Source: Trichosphaerium sp. ATCC 40318
Lineage: Eukaryota; Discosea; Flabellinia; Trichosidae
NCBI GenBank assembly: GCA_038496445.1
Contig: JALMLS010000476.1
Location: forward strand, 1-22,441
Reading direction: 5' to 3'
Length of the DNA: 22,441 nucleotides
The number at the start of each line of letters is the position of its first letter. Position 1 is the first letter of the stretch. The notes beneath the pieces are model-generated. The model saw only the letters and a list, made by a program, of their open reading frames with translations, ran no database searches and was not told where the DNA came from. A program made the position numbers and the translations under genes. Shown here piece by piece: positions 1-9,587 of the stretch.

Positions 1-1019
1 TACCAGGTGTTTTAGAGAAGTTGCCGACCAAATCGCCCGTAAGAAAACTCATAATTTATGCTCTTGTGCAAACTTTTCTGTTAGCTTTTGTAGTTATCTG
101 TGGGCATAGGGTACAAAAGTTAGCTCTTTGCCCAAATAAAAATGTCCCAGTTTAATCAACATGTCATTTTCATTTTCTTCAATCCCAGAGAGTAATGGCA
201 TCAGTAATCTGACAACCACAGCAATTTTAAATATGACAGAAGAAACTATATTTTAATCGCTGAGGTATTAGAAGCCAGGCAATATCAAAAAGATGGTCAG
301 AAAATTATGAGAATATTTGTTTTCAGCTTTCTGCGTCCAGTTACTTATCCCTTCTTTGAACTTCGAGTGCTTAATATGTCTACAGCACCGCCTAGCGCAG
401 AAATAGAAGGATTGGTATCTAGGTATTTCACTTGACATCTAAGTAAGGTAAAGGGGGCATACTTGCAATCTATCTGTAGTCATGCTAGAACTTGCTACCA
501 GAAGAATTTTGTATGGTACTGGTTCACGTTATCATACCATCATAACAATTTTCTGTTAGAATTCTCGTCAAAGGCAGTATCATGTACATAAGCTAGGATT
601 AGACCACTATAAGTTTTTTTCTAGTATGGGTAATAGGAAATCACTTGCCAAAATAGTCAAAATTATCGCCGAAAACCACAAGTTGTCTTTGAAACGATAT
701 GGACATTACCTAAGCACCATGAAGTAAGAGATTTGTCAGCGGTTGGTACTACTTTTCGAAATTGAATAGAGTCATGATTGACTAAAAAAACTGAAGGTGC
801 ACAAGCACCAAGGAACGTTTTTTTTTGGAGTTAAAGCAAACCACGTTGTTGGTCACGAGACTTCTTCGAATACACAAAATTCTTAAAGGGTTTGAGAATA
901 GTGTAGCAAACCCTCACGCATAGAAAGACATTCACGGAAAATAGCATTGTTAAAACGACAGTCACTAAACTTCATTCAACCTAACAGAAACACGTGCCGT
1001 AAACAGGTGCTAATATACA
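1..1019. other. No supportable gene; upstream region of the F-box/LRR gene
   Basis: AT-rich sequence with stops in all frames at short intervals. I see no exon with recognisable protein content on either strand. The only short open stretch (about 947-1198, +) overlaps the real F-box/LRR gene in another frame. One CACGTG palindrome lies at 991-996, 24 bases before the F-box/LRR start codon, and could be a promoter element of that gene. Confidence 0.6.
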
Positions 1020-1805
1020 ATGACTACAAAGACAAAATACTGTGCTTTCCCCTCAGGACACGTTACAATCAACGAAACTGCCTGTGCTTGTTTACTACAA
1101 CTGCCCACAGAGATATTAGCGCATATACTACGCCAAACCACCAAATCACGATTTACCGCTTCCCAGACCTGCCATTTGCTTGCATCTATCATCCATGATG
1201 TTATTGGCTACGACACTATCACTGTTAGAACTGTAATGCAAGCGAAATCAGTTCTACAACATCAAGGCATTCTCAGACATACTTATATCGTACTTTGCGG
1301 TGGTTGTTTTGATGACAATGTTATCAAAAAGTTTGCTGGCGTACACACTATAAATGTATCAACCACAAAAGTATCAAATGAAGGATTGAAAGCATTGGCA
1401 GGTGTACACACTATAAATTTGAAACGCTGTAATGTAACAGATGAAGGTGTAAAAGCACTAGCCGGAGTGCATTCTATAAACCTTTCTAGAACTTCAGTGA
1501 CGGATGAAGGTGTTAAAGCGCTTGCCGGCGTTCATACAATTGACCTTTCTTTATGTAACAATCTAACTGATGAAGGTGTAAAAGCACTTGCTGGTGTTCA
1601 TACCATTAGCCTTTCTCACACTTCAGTAACAGATGAAGGTGTTAAAGCGCTTGCTGGTGTTCATACCATTAGCCTTTCTCACACTTCAGTATCAGATGAA
1701 GGCATTAAAGCGCTTATTGGAGTTCACAATATGCAGCTTGTTTTTACTTCAGTAACAGATGAAGGTCTTAAAGCACTGGGGCCAAATCACACTGCAATTT
1801 TGTAA
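1020..1805 (+). CDS. F-box / leucine-rich-repeat protein, intronless, 261 aa
   Basis: Likely substrate-recognition subunit of an SCF (Skp1-Cullin1-F-box) ubiquitin ligase. Residues about 25-65 form an F-box, starting LLQLPTEILAHIL. From about residue 100 to the end run seven leucine-rich repeats of 21-22 residues with the pattern aGVHTInLs.tsVTDEGvKAL, the short 'TDEG.KAL' LRR type found in F-box/LRR (FBXL, AMN1-like) proteins. The ATG at 1020 opens the frame just before the F-box. There is no intron, although most neighbours have several. Repeats 5 and 6 are nearly identical in DNA, so the array expanded recently. The last repeat ends abruptly at the stop, and the capping region is short. 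F-box function is inferred from the family; the target is unknown. Confidence 0.85.
   Translation: MTTKTKYCAFPSGHVTINETACACLLQLPTEILAHILRQTTKSRFTASQTCHLLASIIHDVIGYDTITVRTVMQAKSVLQHQGILRHTYIVLCGGCFDDNVIKKFAGVHTINVSTTKVSNEGLKALAGVHTINLKRCNVTDEGVKALAGVHSINLSRTSVTDEGVKALAGVHTIDLSLCNNLTDEGVKALAGVHTISLSHTSVTDEGVKALAGVHTISLSHTSVSDEGIKALIGVHNMQLVFTSVTDEGLKALGPNHTAIL
1569..1694 (+). repeat. Two adjacent 63-bp LRR-coding units, almost identical
   Basis: Units 1569-1631 and 1632-1694 each encode one 21-residue LRR starting at Asp-Glu-Gly. By eye they differ at only 3 of 63 bases, far less than the other repeats of the array. The unit is a multiple of three, so copy-number changes keep the frame. This points to a recent duplication or gene conversion. 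Confidence 0.85.
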
Positions 1806-1899
1806 CAGATGAATAAGCTAAGAAATAATTGGATTTGGTGTGATTAGAAATCTTGAAACCAAAAAGAAAGAGCCTAGTTTAGAACACGTTTGCACTGAA

Positions 1900-1905
1900 A
1901 ATAAA
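1900..1905 (+). terminator. Candidate poly(A) signal AATAAA for the F-box/LRR gene
   Basis: AATAAA lies about 95 bases after the F-box/LRR stop codon and 66 bases before the next start codon. It is the only such hexamer between the two genes that I noticed. Confidence 0.45.
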
Positions 1906-1970
1906 TGAAATTTTGGGGTTTTTTTATCATTAGGTTTAAGTGCCCTTAATCTTCGGCCTGCTTGACTTAA

Positions 1971-3359
1971 ATGGTCTCGAGAATGTCACAATGTAAGACA
2001 TTACCTAACGAACTTTGGTATACTATCGCACTGAAACTATGCTACGATGGATTCAAGACGTTTCGCAGAGTAAACAAGAGGTTTTTTTATTTATCACAAC
2101 CAACACCTTTTGGTGAGGTACATTTGAAACCGCTGGTATTGTACATACTGTATTTTAATGTTCTTTAGGCTTTTAAGAAGCATGAAGTTGTAGTAATCAG
2201 GAAATGCCCGATTCAGGCTTTTACTAAAAGAAAAACGAACTGGATATGCCCTACAACGTTTGTACCAAAGATACTAACAAAAAAGATCACTTACGCTTGT
2301 GCAGGACCTTCCGGAAAGGTTACAAGACTTTTCAAATTTTTTCAATGTTAAACTCGCTATTGACTACCGCTTACTCTTGCTATTAGGTTTATGTTATAAC
2401 TAATGGTAAAGGACCTTATATATTGAACGTTGATTCTGGTGAACTGTGTATAGATAAGAACTTCCCAGTGAGCGATAATAGAGTGGTCAGTATGGTTTAT
2501 TCAGAAAAAAATGATACTTTTATATTTTTACTTAATCATTACTATTCTCCTGGACTCTTAAAACAATCAAGAGGAGAAGATTGTGTATTCTTTATAACGC
2601 CAAGTACGCAATTACTTACTTTTCTACTAAAACTTTACATGTTCATATAATGTCAAAGTCTGAAGTCAACTACTACGTTTTTGTTAGAATAACTTTTTTT
2701 TTGTTGATTTTTTCTGTACCCACCCTCTTTTATCTATAACTATGACACTGATAAATTTTCCATTAAACCAAGGTTTTCTTATGATATTTGCACTTGACTA
2801 AGTCTAAACCTTAGAGGCTTATGCTTCACAACTGTTTTTTTGGGATACAGATGAGACTGTGTTAGTATCGTCAAATTCAAGAGATTTACAATTTTATAAT
2901 TTTGACACACTCAAAGTCATTAAAACTATACGTCATGGTTGTAATATCATTGCTTCTTGTAAGTATTACAAAGGTAGTTATGGGTTTAAACCAAAGGATG
3001 AAACATTGCTTAAATTGGGAGAAAATAATGAGCACATGAAATGTTCTTTCTCCACTCTCAAAGGATCAATACATGCCATGGCGAAGAGTGATAAAACAGA
3101 CAGCGATGTATTCTTTATATTGGTTGTAGATGACGATAATCTCTATGTGTATAAACACATGAATAAGGCATTCATTCGTCTTAATCTTAGTTTGTGTTTG
3201 AAGAGATTTTCATCAGAGCAAAAACGTTTAATGAGGCGATGCAAAATGTCATGGGTTGGACAATATCTTTTTATAAGCTGTGGAGGGGAAGCATGGTACT
3301 ATCATCCGACAAATGTGTTTTTTGAAGAACGTGCAAATATCTATAGGGTACATGTTTGA
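1971..3359 (+). CDS. F-box protein with beta-propeller-like C-terminus, 4 exons, 340 aa
   Basis: Exons 1971-2117, 2169-2318, 2387-2603 and 2851-3359 join in phase to 341 codons including the stop. The first exon holds an F-box (LPNELWYTIALKL, about residues 10-45). The rest is rich in beta-strand patterns of WD/propeller type: GPSGKVYVITNG, YILNVDSGEL, then NETVLVSSNSRDLQFYNFDTL and a final VGQYLFISCGGEAWYY blade. Family knowledge: F-box plus propeller is the FBXW layout of SCF substrate adaptors. Here the WD dipeptides are mostly lost, so the fold call is an inference. The first and third donors are GTAC-type and the acceptors are TTTAG, CTATTAG and GATACAG. The third intron (247 nt) is long for this region and could hide a small exon. 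Part of the last exon is duplicated as a pseudogene near 5.5 kb. AATAAA follows the stop by 17 bases. Confidence 0.75.
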
Positions 3360-3376
3360 ACACAAGTACATTCCTT

Positions 3377-3382
3377 AATAAA
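3377..3382 (+). terminator. Poly(A) signal AATAAA of the F-box/propeller gene
   Basis: AATAAA starts 18 bases after the stop-codon end at 3359, a normal position for a compact protist gene. Confidence 0.6.
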
Positions 3383-3521
3383 ATGACGGTATTTATTTCT
3401 CAATGATATATACCTTGAATAACGTAATGCTAACATGACAAATCAGATTGCTAATAAGGAGCAAGCCTCAAGGATATAAAAAGATAACTATCAAGATCAT
3501 GTACAAGCTAAATTAATAATA

Positions 3522-3660
3522 ACAGACGGTCTACCAGATCCACTGGTTATACATATTGTCTTGTATGTGAATATTCAGTCATTATTGACAACCTAAACTG
3601 TTTTTTTTTATTTGCGTCTATTGCGTCACAGGACGAGATAAATATCTCCGCCATATCACA
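3522..3660 (+). pseudogene. Possible decayed F-box gene fragment
   Basis: In the plus frame starting at 3522 the sequence reads TDGLPDPLVIHIVLYVNIQSLL, a good match to the F-box start pattern (LP..L...I..YL...sL). The frame hits a stop at about 3594. A neighbouring frame continues with FFLFASIASQDEINIS, as if frameshifted around a T-run (about 3600-3610). No in-frame ATG precedes it. It lies between an F-box gene and the GIY-YIG gene, which fits a degraded paralogue. The pattern match is short, so this stays tentative. Confidence 0.3.
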
Positions 3661-3873
3661 AATACAATAATTCACGACCAACCGTAGTACATGTTCATTA
3701 GACCAAGGAATGTATGAAGAACTGCACCAACATAAGTCAAATCTTTTGCAAAGAGGTTGTTTTGGAACAAATAAATGCCCATGTTTACAACATTGCTTAC
3801 AGCCAACCATTTTGTGATGGCCTAGAAGGACTCAAATTAGTCCAACGTTAACGTAGCATGTACATAAGACAAA

Positions 3874-4834
3874 TTATAAATACCAACGTGCCTTTTGTCG
3901 ATGTCTGTTGGTTTCACTGCTCGCGTATACGACCACACCTAGTATTATCCCAGCGCTTCCCTGATGGATGTTAAAAAAGAAAAATTGTTAAGATTGAGGT
4001 TAGTTTACGGCATTCGTACCTGAAACACCTTAGTGGCGTCTAGAGTGATTATTGAAGCAAATAACACTATTCCACCCCAAAGAAACTCGAGGCAGCCATT
4101 AGTTGAGAGAACGCTCTTTAGACGCGGATCAAAAGCAAGTGAATTCCCAATATGCAATGATTTCAGCTTTTCTTTAGCCAAGTACAGCTTATTATCCACT
4201 TCATCAAGCTCCTAGCAGACATGAATAAAATTAAAGTTTTGAAAGGATGGTACCTGCTCCTTTTTTTGTTCCAACCGAGCTTTTGGCAATTTTTGTGTAC
4301 GGCTTCTATTTTTAACATACTTGTAATATAGTTCGACGTCAGGCATATCGTGGTCACCAGGCCAAACAATCCCCTTTTTAGCCAAGGAAATGATTTTTTG
4401 ACAAACTGCTTCAATCTGTTTGATGCATATATCAGCCTTTAGGAATGAGTAACCGTTGTGACCACCATGGTGGTATTTTGACAGGTATAAGAATATTAGC
4501 TTTTCTACATGTTCGAACCCTGAAGCTATGGACGGGTATGTGTAGGAAGGTACGTTACTATTACAAAGAAAAGTAAGCATTAGATGGACGCGAGACTGCC
4601 GTCACAGTACCTGAAAAATGGCGGAACATGAAAGAGTTTGATTATTTTTACCTCGGGTCCAATGTCTTTGAAATAACCTTTAAACCTATTTTGAAGAGTT
4701 GTTGTATTATTTGATGATCCCATGCGCACAGAGCTGGAACCAATTCTAATAAAATACACTGCTCCGTCGGGAAATTCCTTCCATTCGTGAGGCTTCCAAA
4801 AACTTTTAAAGCTTCCGTCTGGGTAGGTTAACAT
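3874..4834 (-). CDS. GIY-YIG / T5orf172-like domain protein with C-terminal membrane hairpin, 4 exons, 268 aa
   Basis: Exons (minus) 4834-4611, 4557-4254, 4211-4020 and 3960-3874 join in phase to 269 codons with the stop. Introns are 53, 42 and 59 nt with GTAC-type donors. Residues about 23-55 read GAVYFIRIGSSSVRMGSS...LQNRFKGY. VYF and RMG stand for the GIY and YIG strands and the Arg is the conserved helix residue. EHVEKLIFLYLSKYHHGG then supplies the expected acidic residue, and NGYSF the final motif. This fits the T5orf172/MUG113 branch of the GIY-YIG nuclease fold. After a charged coiled-coil-like stretch, exons 3-4 encode two hydrophobic segments (LEFLWGGIVLFASIITL and GSAGIILGVVVYAS) with a basic tail, so the protein is probably membrane-anchored. 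Nuclease activity is unproven because the GIY tyrosines are only partly kept. The start at 4834 is provisional; a further 5' exon is possible. Confidence 0.65.
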
Positions 4835-5493
4835 TTCTATGTAGGTTCCTTAGATGAGTCTCCACAACTGCTGGTGCAGGTTCTTCTATTGTTGCTGGGT
4901 ATGTACCTCTAGAAGGCAGGCTGAATCGGTTTTGGCTACACGTAACGTTACGTGGGTTTTTTCAATTATTGCTATTCCGAGGAGATCTCTAGAGAGGTTG
5001 TGTAGGTTTTTTTTGTACTTTTTTATAAAAATTTTAAAAGTCAGCTTACACTTTTCACAGTGCACTTACTTTCAGCGTGTAAGTCGTGGTCCTACAGCTA
5101 GCGGATGGTTGTACAAGAGAAAATGGGTCAAAATGGAAACAAATAGAGTCTAACGCACACCGCAAGAGTGTTCCTAAGTGTACGAAGCAGAAAATCAACA
5201 ATAAGCCTTGAGAGACCAAACACTCAGTGAGTCCGAAAGTACTCCATACACTGCAAACAAGGGTATGTTGGCTGGCATTACTTTAACAAGATAATTAACT
5301 AGGTATTGATTTGGCGCTATTGCCAGTTGCTTGAAATGCCGTTCACCAAAGAAATTGTGTTCCACACCAGGTTTTGAAAGCTTTGGTTTTTTTTGCCCAT
5401 TTTTATCTTAATTGGGAGAAAAAAATGAGAATATGCAGTATTCTTCACTTTATCAGTACATGCCAGACAAAGAGTGATAAAAAGTGAGCTATT
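4835..5493. other. Gap with no recognisable gene
   Basis: A 99-codon plus-strand open frame (4854-5153) is present but has no domain pattern, is Cys/Arg/Phe-rich like translated noncoding DNA, and starts at the 5' end of the divergent GIY-YIG gene. A possible extra 5' exon of that gene on the minus strand (about 4840-4930, reading ATIEEPAPAVVETHLRN) cannot be joined convincingly. Otherwise the sequence is AT-rich with nothing I can name. Confidence 0.5.
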
Positions 5494-5630
5494 GTTATAT
5501 TGGCTAGGGGTGTATAAACACGTGACCAAGGCATTAATCTGTCTTAATCTCAGTTTGTGGTTTTTGAATAGATTTTCATCAGAGCAAAAACGTTCTCTGA
5601 AGAAATGTAGAAATAAATGTGTTAGCGCGC
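5494..5630 (+). pseudogene. Broken copy of the F-box/propeller gene's last exon
   Basis: The translation GVYKHVTKALICLNLS...NRFSSEQKRS..KC matches VYKHMNKAFIRLNLS...KRFSSEQKRLMRRC of the intact gene (about 3150-3245). The DNA is similar over about 120 bases, including an unbroken 22-base stretch around TTTTCATCAGAGCAAAAACG. Upstream, the match resumes as TTATATTGG after a deletion of about 20 bases. No F-box exon, start codon or splice-linked exon is present, so it is a fragment. Its own AATAAA-like site lies at 5682-5687. Confidence 0.75.
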
Positions 5631-5689
5631 TTTCAGTGCACGGTTATATGTGCCACTGTAGGGACACGTCTTGTAATTTGTAATAAAGT

Positions 5690-6165
5690 GGAAATGTGTT
5701 GAAAATCGAAGAAATTAACTAGAGTAGCGTTATGCGAAGTATTTCACAGATACATGAGGTAGCTTGCATTCTACAGCGAGGTTATAGACACTCGCAATCC
5801 ATCCTGAGAAACTAAATCTGGTGTTTGGGGCCCTTAAAAGAGCGTTTCAGGTTGAGCCGGAGAAGAAAATCTGAAAGGTTCCAAAATTGTATTTGTTACG
5901 TTACCAAGACAAGATTGGTACACTTAACGCCCATTTTTGCGCTCCTGGCAGCCTATTTTTTTTTCTCCTTGAATAAGTATGACACCTTATGCATCAATGG
6001 TTCCTATGACTTACAGAAAACCAGGCTTACGTAGACCAGACGAGCTCAAGAAGTTACACCGCGTATCTCACCCTAATTTGAAAATGGTACGTAGATGATC
6101 ACGTGTAGACGTCAACTACGCGAAAATTTCCAAACAAACCTAAACTCTGTTGTTATTCTCTTTTT
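5690..6165. other. Gap upstream of the Rab32 gene; nothing identified
   Basis: A 69-codon plus-strand open frame (5825-6034) is basic, then hydrophobic, but matches nothing and lacks flanking splice support. A CACGTG palindrome sits at 6100-6105, about 60 bases before the provisional Rab32 start, so part of this stretch probably serves as its promoter. Confidence 0.4.
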
Positions 6166-7542
6166 ATGTATGTATACACGCTCCGGATACTCATAAAGAA
6201 TTATTGAGCGCTGTTTTATGCCAATTGTTGTAGAATGAGTAGTATTGTGCTCCACAACTAATGCTATGAGTAGTCAGAATCATCAGAAGACTCAATATCG
6301 GCAGAAAACAACAAACAGGATTTATTGGCAAAAGTGCTCGTTGTCGGTTCGCGCTTTTACAACTTGTATGGTTACAACACAAAGACACTAACGGTGAAAC
6401 GTAGGTGATGTAGCCACGGGTAAAACTTCAATTATCAGTCGCTTCGCACATGGCATTTTCTCCCACAGCTACAAGGCTACTGTAAGTACAATCTAACAGA
6501 TTTTTCCGTTTTGTCACTTTAAACTGTTAAAAAACGTCAAAAGCACTTTTAAAGGTAGAGAGATACAGAAATACAACGTGTAGTGCATTCAAATCACTTC
6601 GAAATTTGCTAGTAACATCAAAAATGAACTCTTTTTTTTTTTCATTTTTTTCTTCGGCTGAAGTTCTTTTAGATCGGCGTTGACTTTGCTTGGAAACCTG
6701 TCATTGTCGATGGCACCACCGTGAGGCTACAACTATGGGTATAATTTATTTTTTTTAAAAGTCACGTGATTTTTTATTTTAATGTTATTCTTAGGATATT
6801 GCAGGTTCGTTTTTTATCGTTTTATAATGGAAGTGAGTACGTATTAACAAAAGAATATTGCAGGACAGGAGCGATTTGGACACATGACAAGGGTACGTTG
6901 GCCAGGAGCTTTTTTGATTTTACCATAAAAAAGTTAATTTTCTTCACGACTTGCTTCGCGCCCTACAGTTTGTTTTGGCTAGATTTATATTGAATTAATT
7001 ATTTGATATTTATAGGTGTACTATAAGAATTCATTGGGCGCTATGGTAGTATGTGACGTTACAAGATTTTCAACTTTCGAAGCAGCATCAAAATGGCTTG
7101 AAGATTTAAAAGTCAAAGTGTTCTTCCCTGGTACTGAAGATCCTATTCCTACCATACTTCTATTAAACAAGGTACATTACACCATATTTTTCTGTTATTA
7201 AATGCGAAACATCACGTGTAGTTCTGTACGGAGAAACACTGACAAACTGTTTAGATTGACTTGAAAGAAAAAAGCGCTTTCACTAAAAGTAACTCTGAAA
7301 TGGAACGTTATTGCCAAGAACATGGATTTCTCACATGGTTTGAAACATCCGCAAAGGATGATATCAATATTACAGAATCTGCAGAGTACTTAGTTAAAGC
7401 AGTAGTAAAGAAAGTAAAAGAAGTCCCAGAAAAAAAGAGTGAGGAAGAATCAGATTCTGAAGAAGATCATATAGTTTTAGAAGAAAGAAAATCATCAAGT
7501 CCTGTAGCTCAACAAGAAGAGGAAAGTAAGTGCAAATGTTAA
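6166..7542 (+). CDS. Rab32-family small GTPase, about 232-234 aa
   Basis: Exons 6274-6346, 6405-6481, 6673-6738, 6795-6804, 6864-6892, 7016-7171 and 7255-7542 join in phase (699 nt with the stop). A two-codon first exon at 6166-6171 (ATG TAT before GTATAC) is my provisional start. All G-motifs are present: P-loop GDVATGKTS, switch I KATIGVDFAWK, G3 LWDIAGQERFGHMTRVYYK with its catalytic Gln, G4 NKID, and G5 ETSAKDD. IGVDFA, MTRVYYK and WFETSAKDDINI are hallmarks of the Rab32/38 subfamily, known for traffic to lysosome-related organelles and for mitochondria/autophagy roles. The acidic hypervariable tail ends CKC, a double-geranylgeranyl CXC signal, so it acts on membranes. It looks fully functional. 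The 10-nt exon 6795-6804 is essential for the G3 motif. AATAAA lies just after the stop. Confidence 0.9.
6795..6804 (+). other. 10-nt microexon of the Rab32 gene
   Basis: GATATTGCAG, flanked by introns of 56 nt (6739-6794, GTATAA...TTAG) and 59 nt (6805-6863, GTTCGT...GCAG), encodes Asp-Ile-Ala and the first base of Gly. Without it the mRNA would lose the DxxG motif that binds Mg-GTP and would shift frame. With it the protein reads LWDIAGQERF, as in all Rabs. Confidence 0.85.
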
Positions 7543-7544
7543 AG

Positions 7545-7550
7545 AATAAA
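7545..7550 (+). terminator. Poly(A) signal AATAAA of the Rab32 gene
   Basis: AATAAA begins 3 bases after the stop codon (7540-7542), followed by a T-run. This is very close, but the pattern of stop, AATAAA, then T-rich DNA supports the end of the transcript. Confidence 0.6.
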
Positions 7551-8557
7551 GATGCTTTTTAGCGAGTAAAAATTTTATTGTGCACGTGATTACTCTTATC
7601 GCTAAGTGCGAGCTAAGCCGCACAATAAAAATTTACAACATGTTCCATCAGCTAAGCAAGATGACATGACAATAAGAATATACACGTGGTACTTACAAAA
7701 AGTGCTTTATGCGTTTGTAAATCAGTTCAAAATGCGTGCTTGTTTACTCGTAATAAACCTTGGAGATACAGTAATGTCCCTTTAAAAAGGACCACCGGCC
7801 AAAGGAGTCGTCATGAAAAATCACAAAAAAAAAAAACTGTCACAAATTTATTAGGAGGTTATTTTCCTGTCCCTGTGAGAAGCAATTCCGTTGCAATTTC
7901 TTGTAAAAATCCTTTGGGAGTAAGGGCTCCGTATTGACACTTATACAGAATAAAACCATTTGTGAGGGTGTAGTAAACTAACGAACAAGAAGTGTCATGT
8001 TCCATTTTTTGAACCGCCTATCTGTACAATAGGACTTGACCAGCTGGCCAAATTGATCACTATTTCCCTTGGTGTCATCATTTTTATTTTTGAACATACC
8101 TTTTCTTGTTACTGTCAAATGAACTTTTGTCATCATGCACACAGTAGAGAGTGGTGGCCAACTTTACGATTTCATTGTTATTTGTTACAACGGCAACAGT
8201 TTTGTAATGGTGCCAATCTTGTGTATCCCACAGGCACTTTTTTAGCATGTGATTGCTTCAAGGCCACTGAAAGTGGTTGGTATTACATGATACAGTAGCG
8301 TCTAAGCCATATTCCCCCGGCTTGTTGAGATCCATGGCTGAACAAAAATTAGAGTCACATGTAAAAAAATGGCACCTTCCAATTGTTTTCGACCATTTTG
8401 CACATGAAAGAAGGATTCATTTGGTGTGAGATGAGGCTATATCAAAGCGTTGATAAATTCAATCAGATACCTAGTTCGAATCATCGAGACACTTCAATTC
8501 TATGGCCCATGCGTATGGTTTCTTAATGTTGTGAGTTTTTATATGGCAATTGAAATA
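7551..8557. other. Intergenic stretch with one possible small gene
   Basis: Apart from the 48-codon minus-strand ORF listed separately, no exon stands out. The plus-strand open frames at 7686-7937 and 8053-8298 have no domain pattern and odd composition (Cys/Trp/Lys clusters). CACGTG palindromes occur at 7583-7588 and 7683-7688. Confidence 0.4.
7859..8005 (-). CDS. Possible small protein or exon, 48 aa, unknown
   Basis: An ATG at 8005 opens a minus-strand frame to a TAA at 7859. The product contains YYTLTNGFILYKCQYGAL and ends in TELLLTGTGK. Its composition is protein-like (balanced, few Lys/Asn runs), better than the longer plus-strand frames here. The frame is also open upstream to a TAG at about 8018, which could be an intron acceptor, so this may be the last exon of a larger gene. 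I do not recognise it. Confidence 0.3.
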   Translation of the reverse strand: MEHDTSCSLVYYTLTNGFILYKCQYGALTPKGFLQEIATELLLTGTGK

Positions 8558-9498
8558 TTATGATGGAATACAGATTTCATCAACACAAGTGAAATAACCT
8601 GGTACCATGTGGTGCTTAAAGACAATTACTAGAAATGAATGTACCATGTTAGCATCAAATTTCATGTTGGCAGAGCTGTTGAAGTAGTGATTAAGTGGCA
8701 ATGAACCTGTTTTCACAGTAAATAAAATTTGTGCTTCACCTGTGCTCCACAATGTGCGAATATTCCATATTCCAATAATCCCATGCCATATCACTATGCC
8801 AGAGAAGTTCTTCATATGGGTAGTGATCCCATTTTTTAGGTCAGTGTGATGTTGTTCATATGTGCTTGTGAATAGCAAGTTTTCAAAAATCTTATTATCC
8901 CACTTGAAGGTGAAAAATGCCATTGGTGTCTTGGCTTTTCCAATACCAACAATGTTACGTTGTATTTTAAGTTTAGTCCAATCGTCTACCATGGGATAGT
9001 CAACATAGGTAAATCCGTAAGGCTTAAATGCTGCTGTCAAAATCTGAGCCCAAAAAAATATTAGTTGCCAGTAGCGCAGATGTTATGAAGTACATACTGC
9101 ATGGATTCTCTGTTTGACCGTTTCAACACGCGCTCCTTTGGGCGTTTGCCATAACAGTAGGAAAAGCCACGTCGTTTGTTGCGACATTGGGGAGTTACGT
9201 GTTGTTTATTGTGAAATCCACAATTTTTGGGTTTACAAAAGTTGACTTTTTTGATGACGACTCGATGGGCCGGTACAAAGTTGTTTTGCGCAAACTTTAA
9301 GCCGTTAACTGTTACTTACTTTTTTTGCCAATTGATATGGATGCCTCAACAGAGCAACCGTTGTGTTTCGAATGCTGAATGAATCTAACTTCATAGCTTC
9401 ACAATTTTCTTTCCACTTGAGGCGTACCTTGAAGAGGTAACAAAATTTAATACAATCTCGCCATAACTTTGAGATTCAAAATATACCTTCTGGAACAT
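8558..9498 (-). CDS. Unknown basic, Cys/His-containing protein, 4 exons, 268 aa
   Basis: Proposed exons (minus) are 9498-9487 (four codons, MFQK), 9427-9320, 9294-9094 and 9043-8558. All phases are 0, giving 269 codons with the stop. Introns are 59, 25 and 50 nt. The N-terminal third is strongly basic and has a possible zinc-binding cluster (CKPKNCGFHNKQH, later QCRNKRRGFSYCYGK). The C-terminal 160 residues are rich in Phe, Trp and Ile with alternating hydrophobic residues (IVIWHGIIGIWNIRTLW), suggesting a beta-rich globular domain. No family is recognised. Weak points are the 25-nt second intron (9295-9319) and the tiny first exon. The last exon (162 codons open) and the basic exon are the best supported parts. 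Confidence 0.5.
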
Positions 9499-9587
9499 CG
9501 CAATGCAATTGACTTTCTATGGTGTATGTAAGGGGGATAGGCTGGAAACATGGAAAATACAATGTAGATTCAAAACAAAAACGAACA

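Noticed and set aside
3547-3810. 87-codon minus-strand frame with CxxCC and Cys/Trp clusters
   Set aside because: It looks like a zinc-finger start but is largely the antisense of the plus-strand F-box-like remnant. It has no spacing that matches a known finger and no splice partner.
3874-4834. GIY-YIG homing endonuclease of a mobile intron
   Set aside because: The gene has its own spliceosomal introns and membrane segments and is not embedded in a host gene or group I intron, so homing is unlikely.
4854-5153. 99-codon plus-strand open frame
   Set aside because: Cys/Arg/Phe-rich with no domain pattern, and it begins inside the 5' flank of the opposite gene; likely chance.
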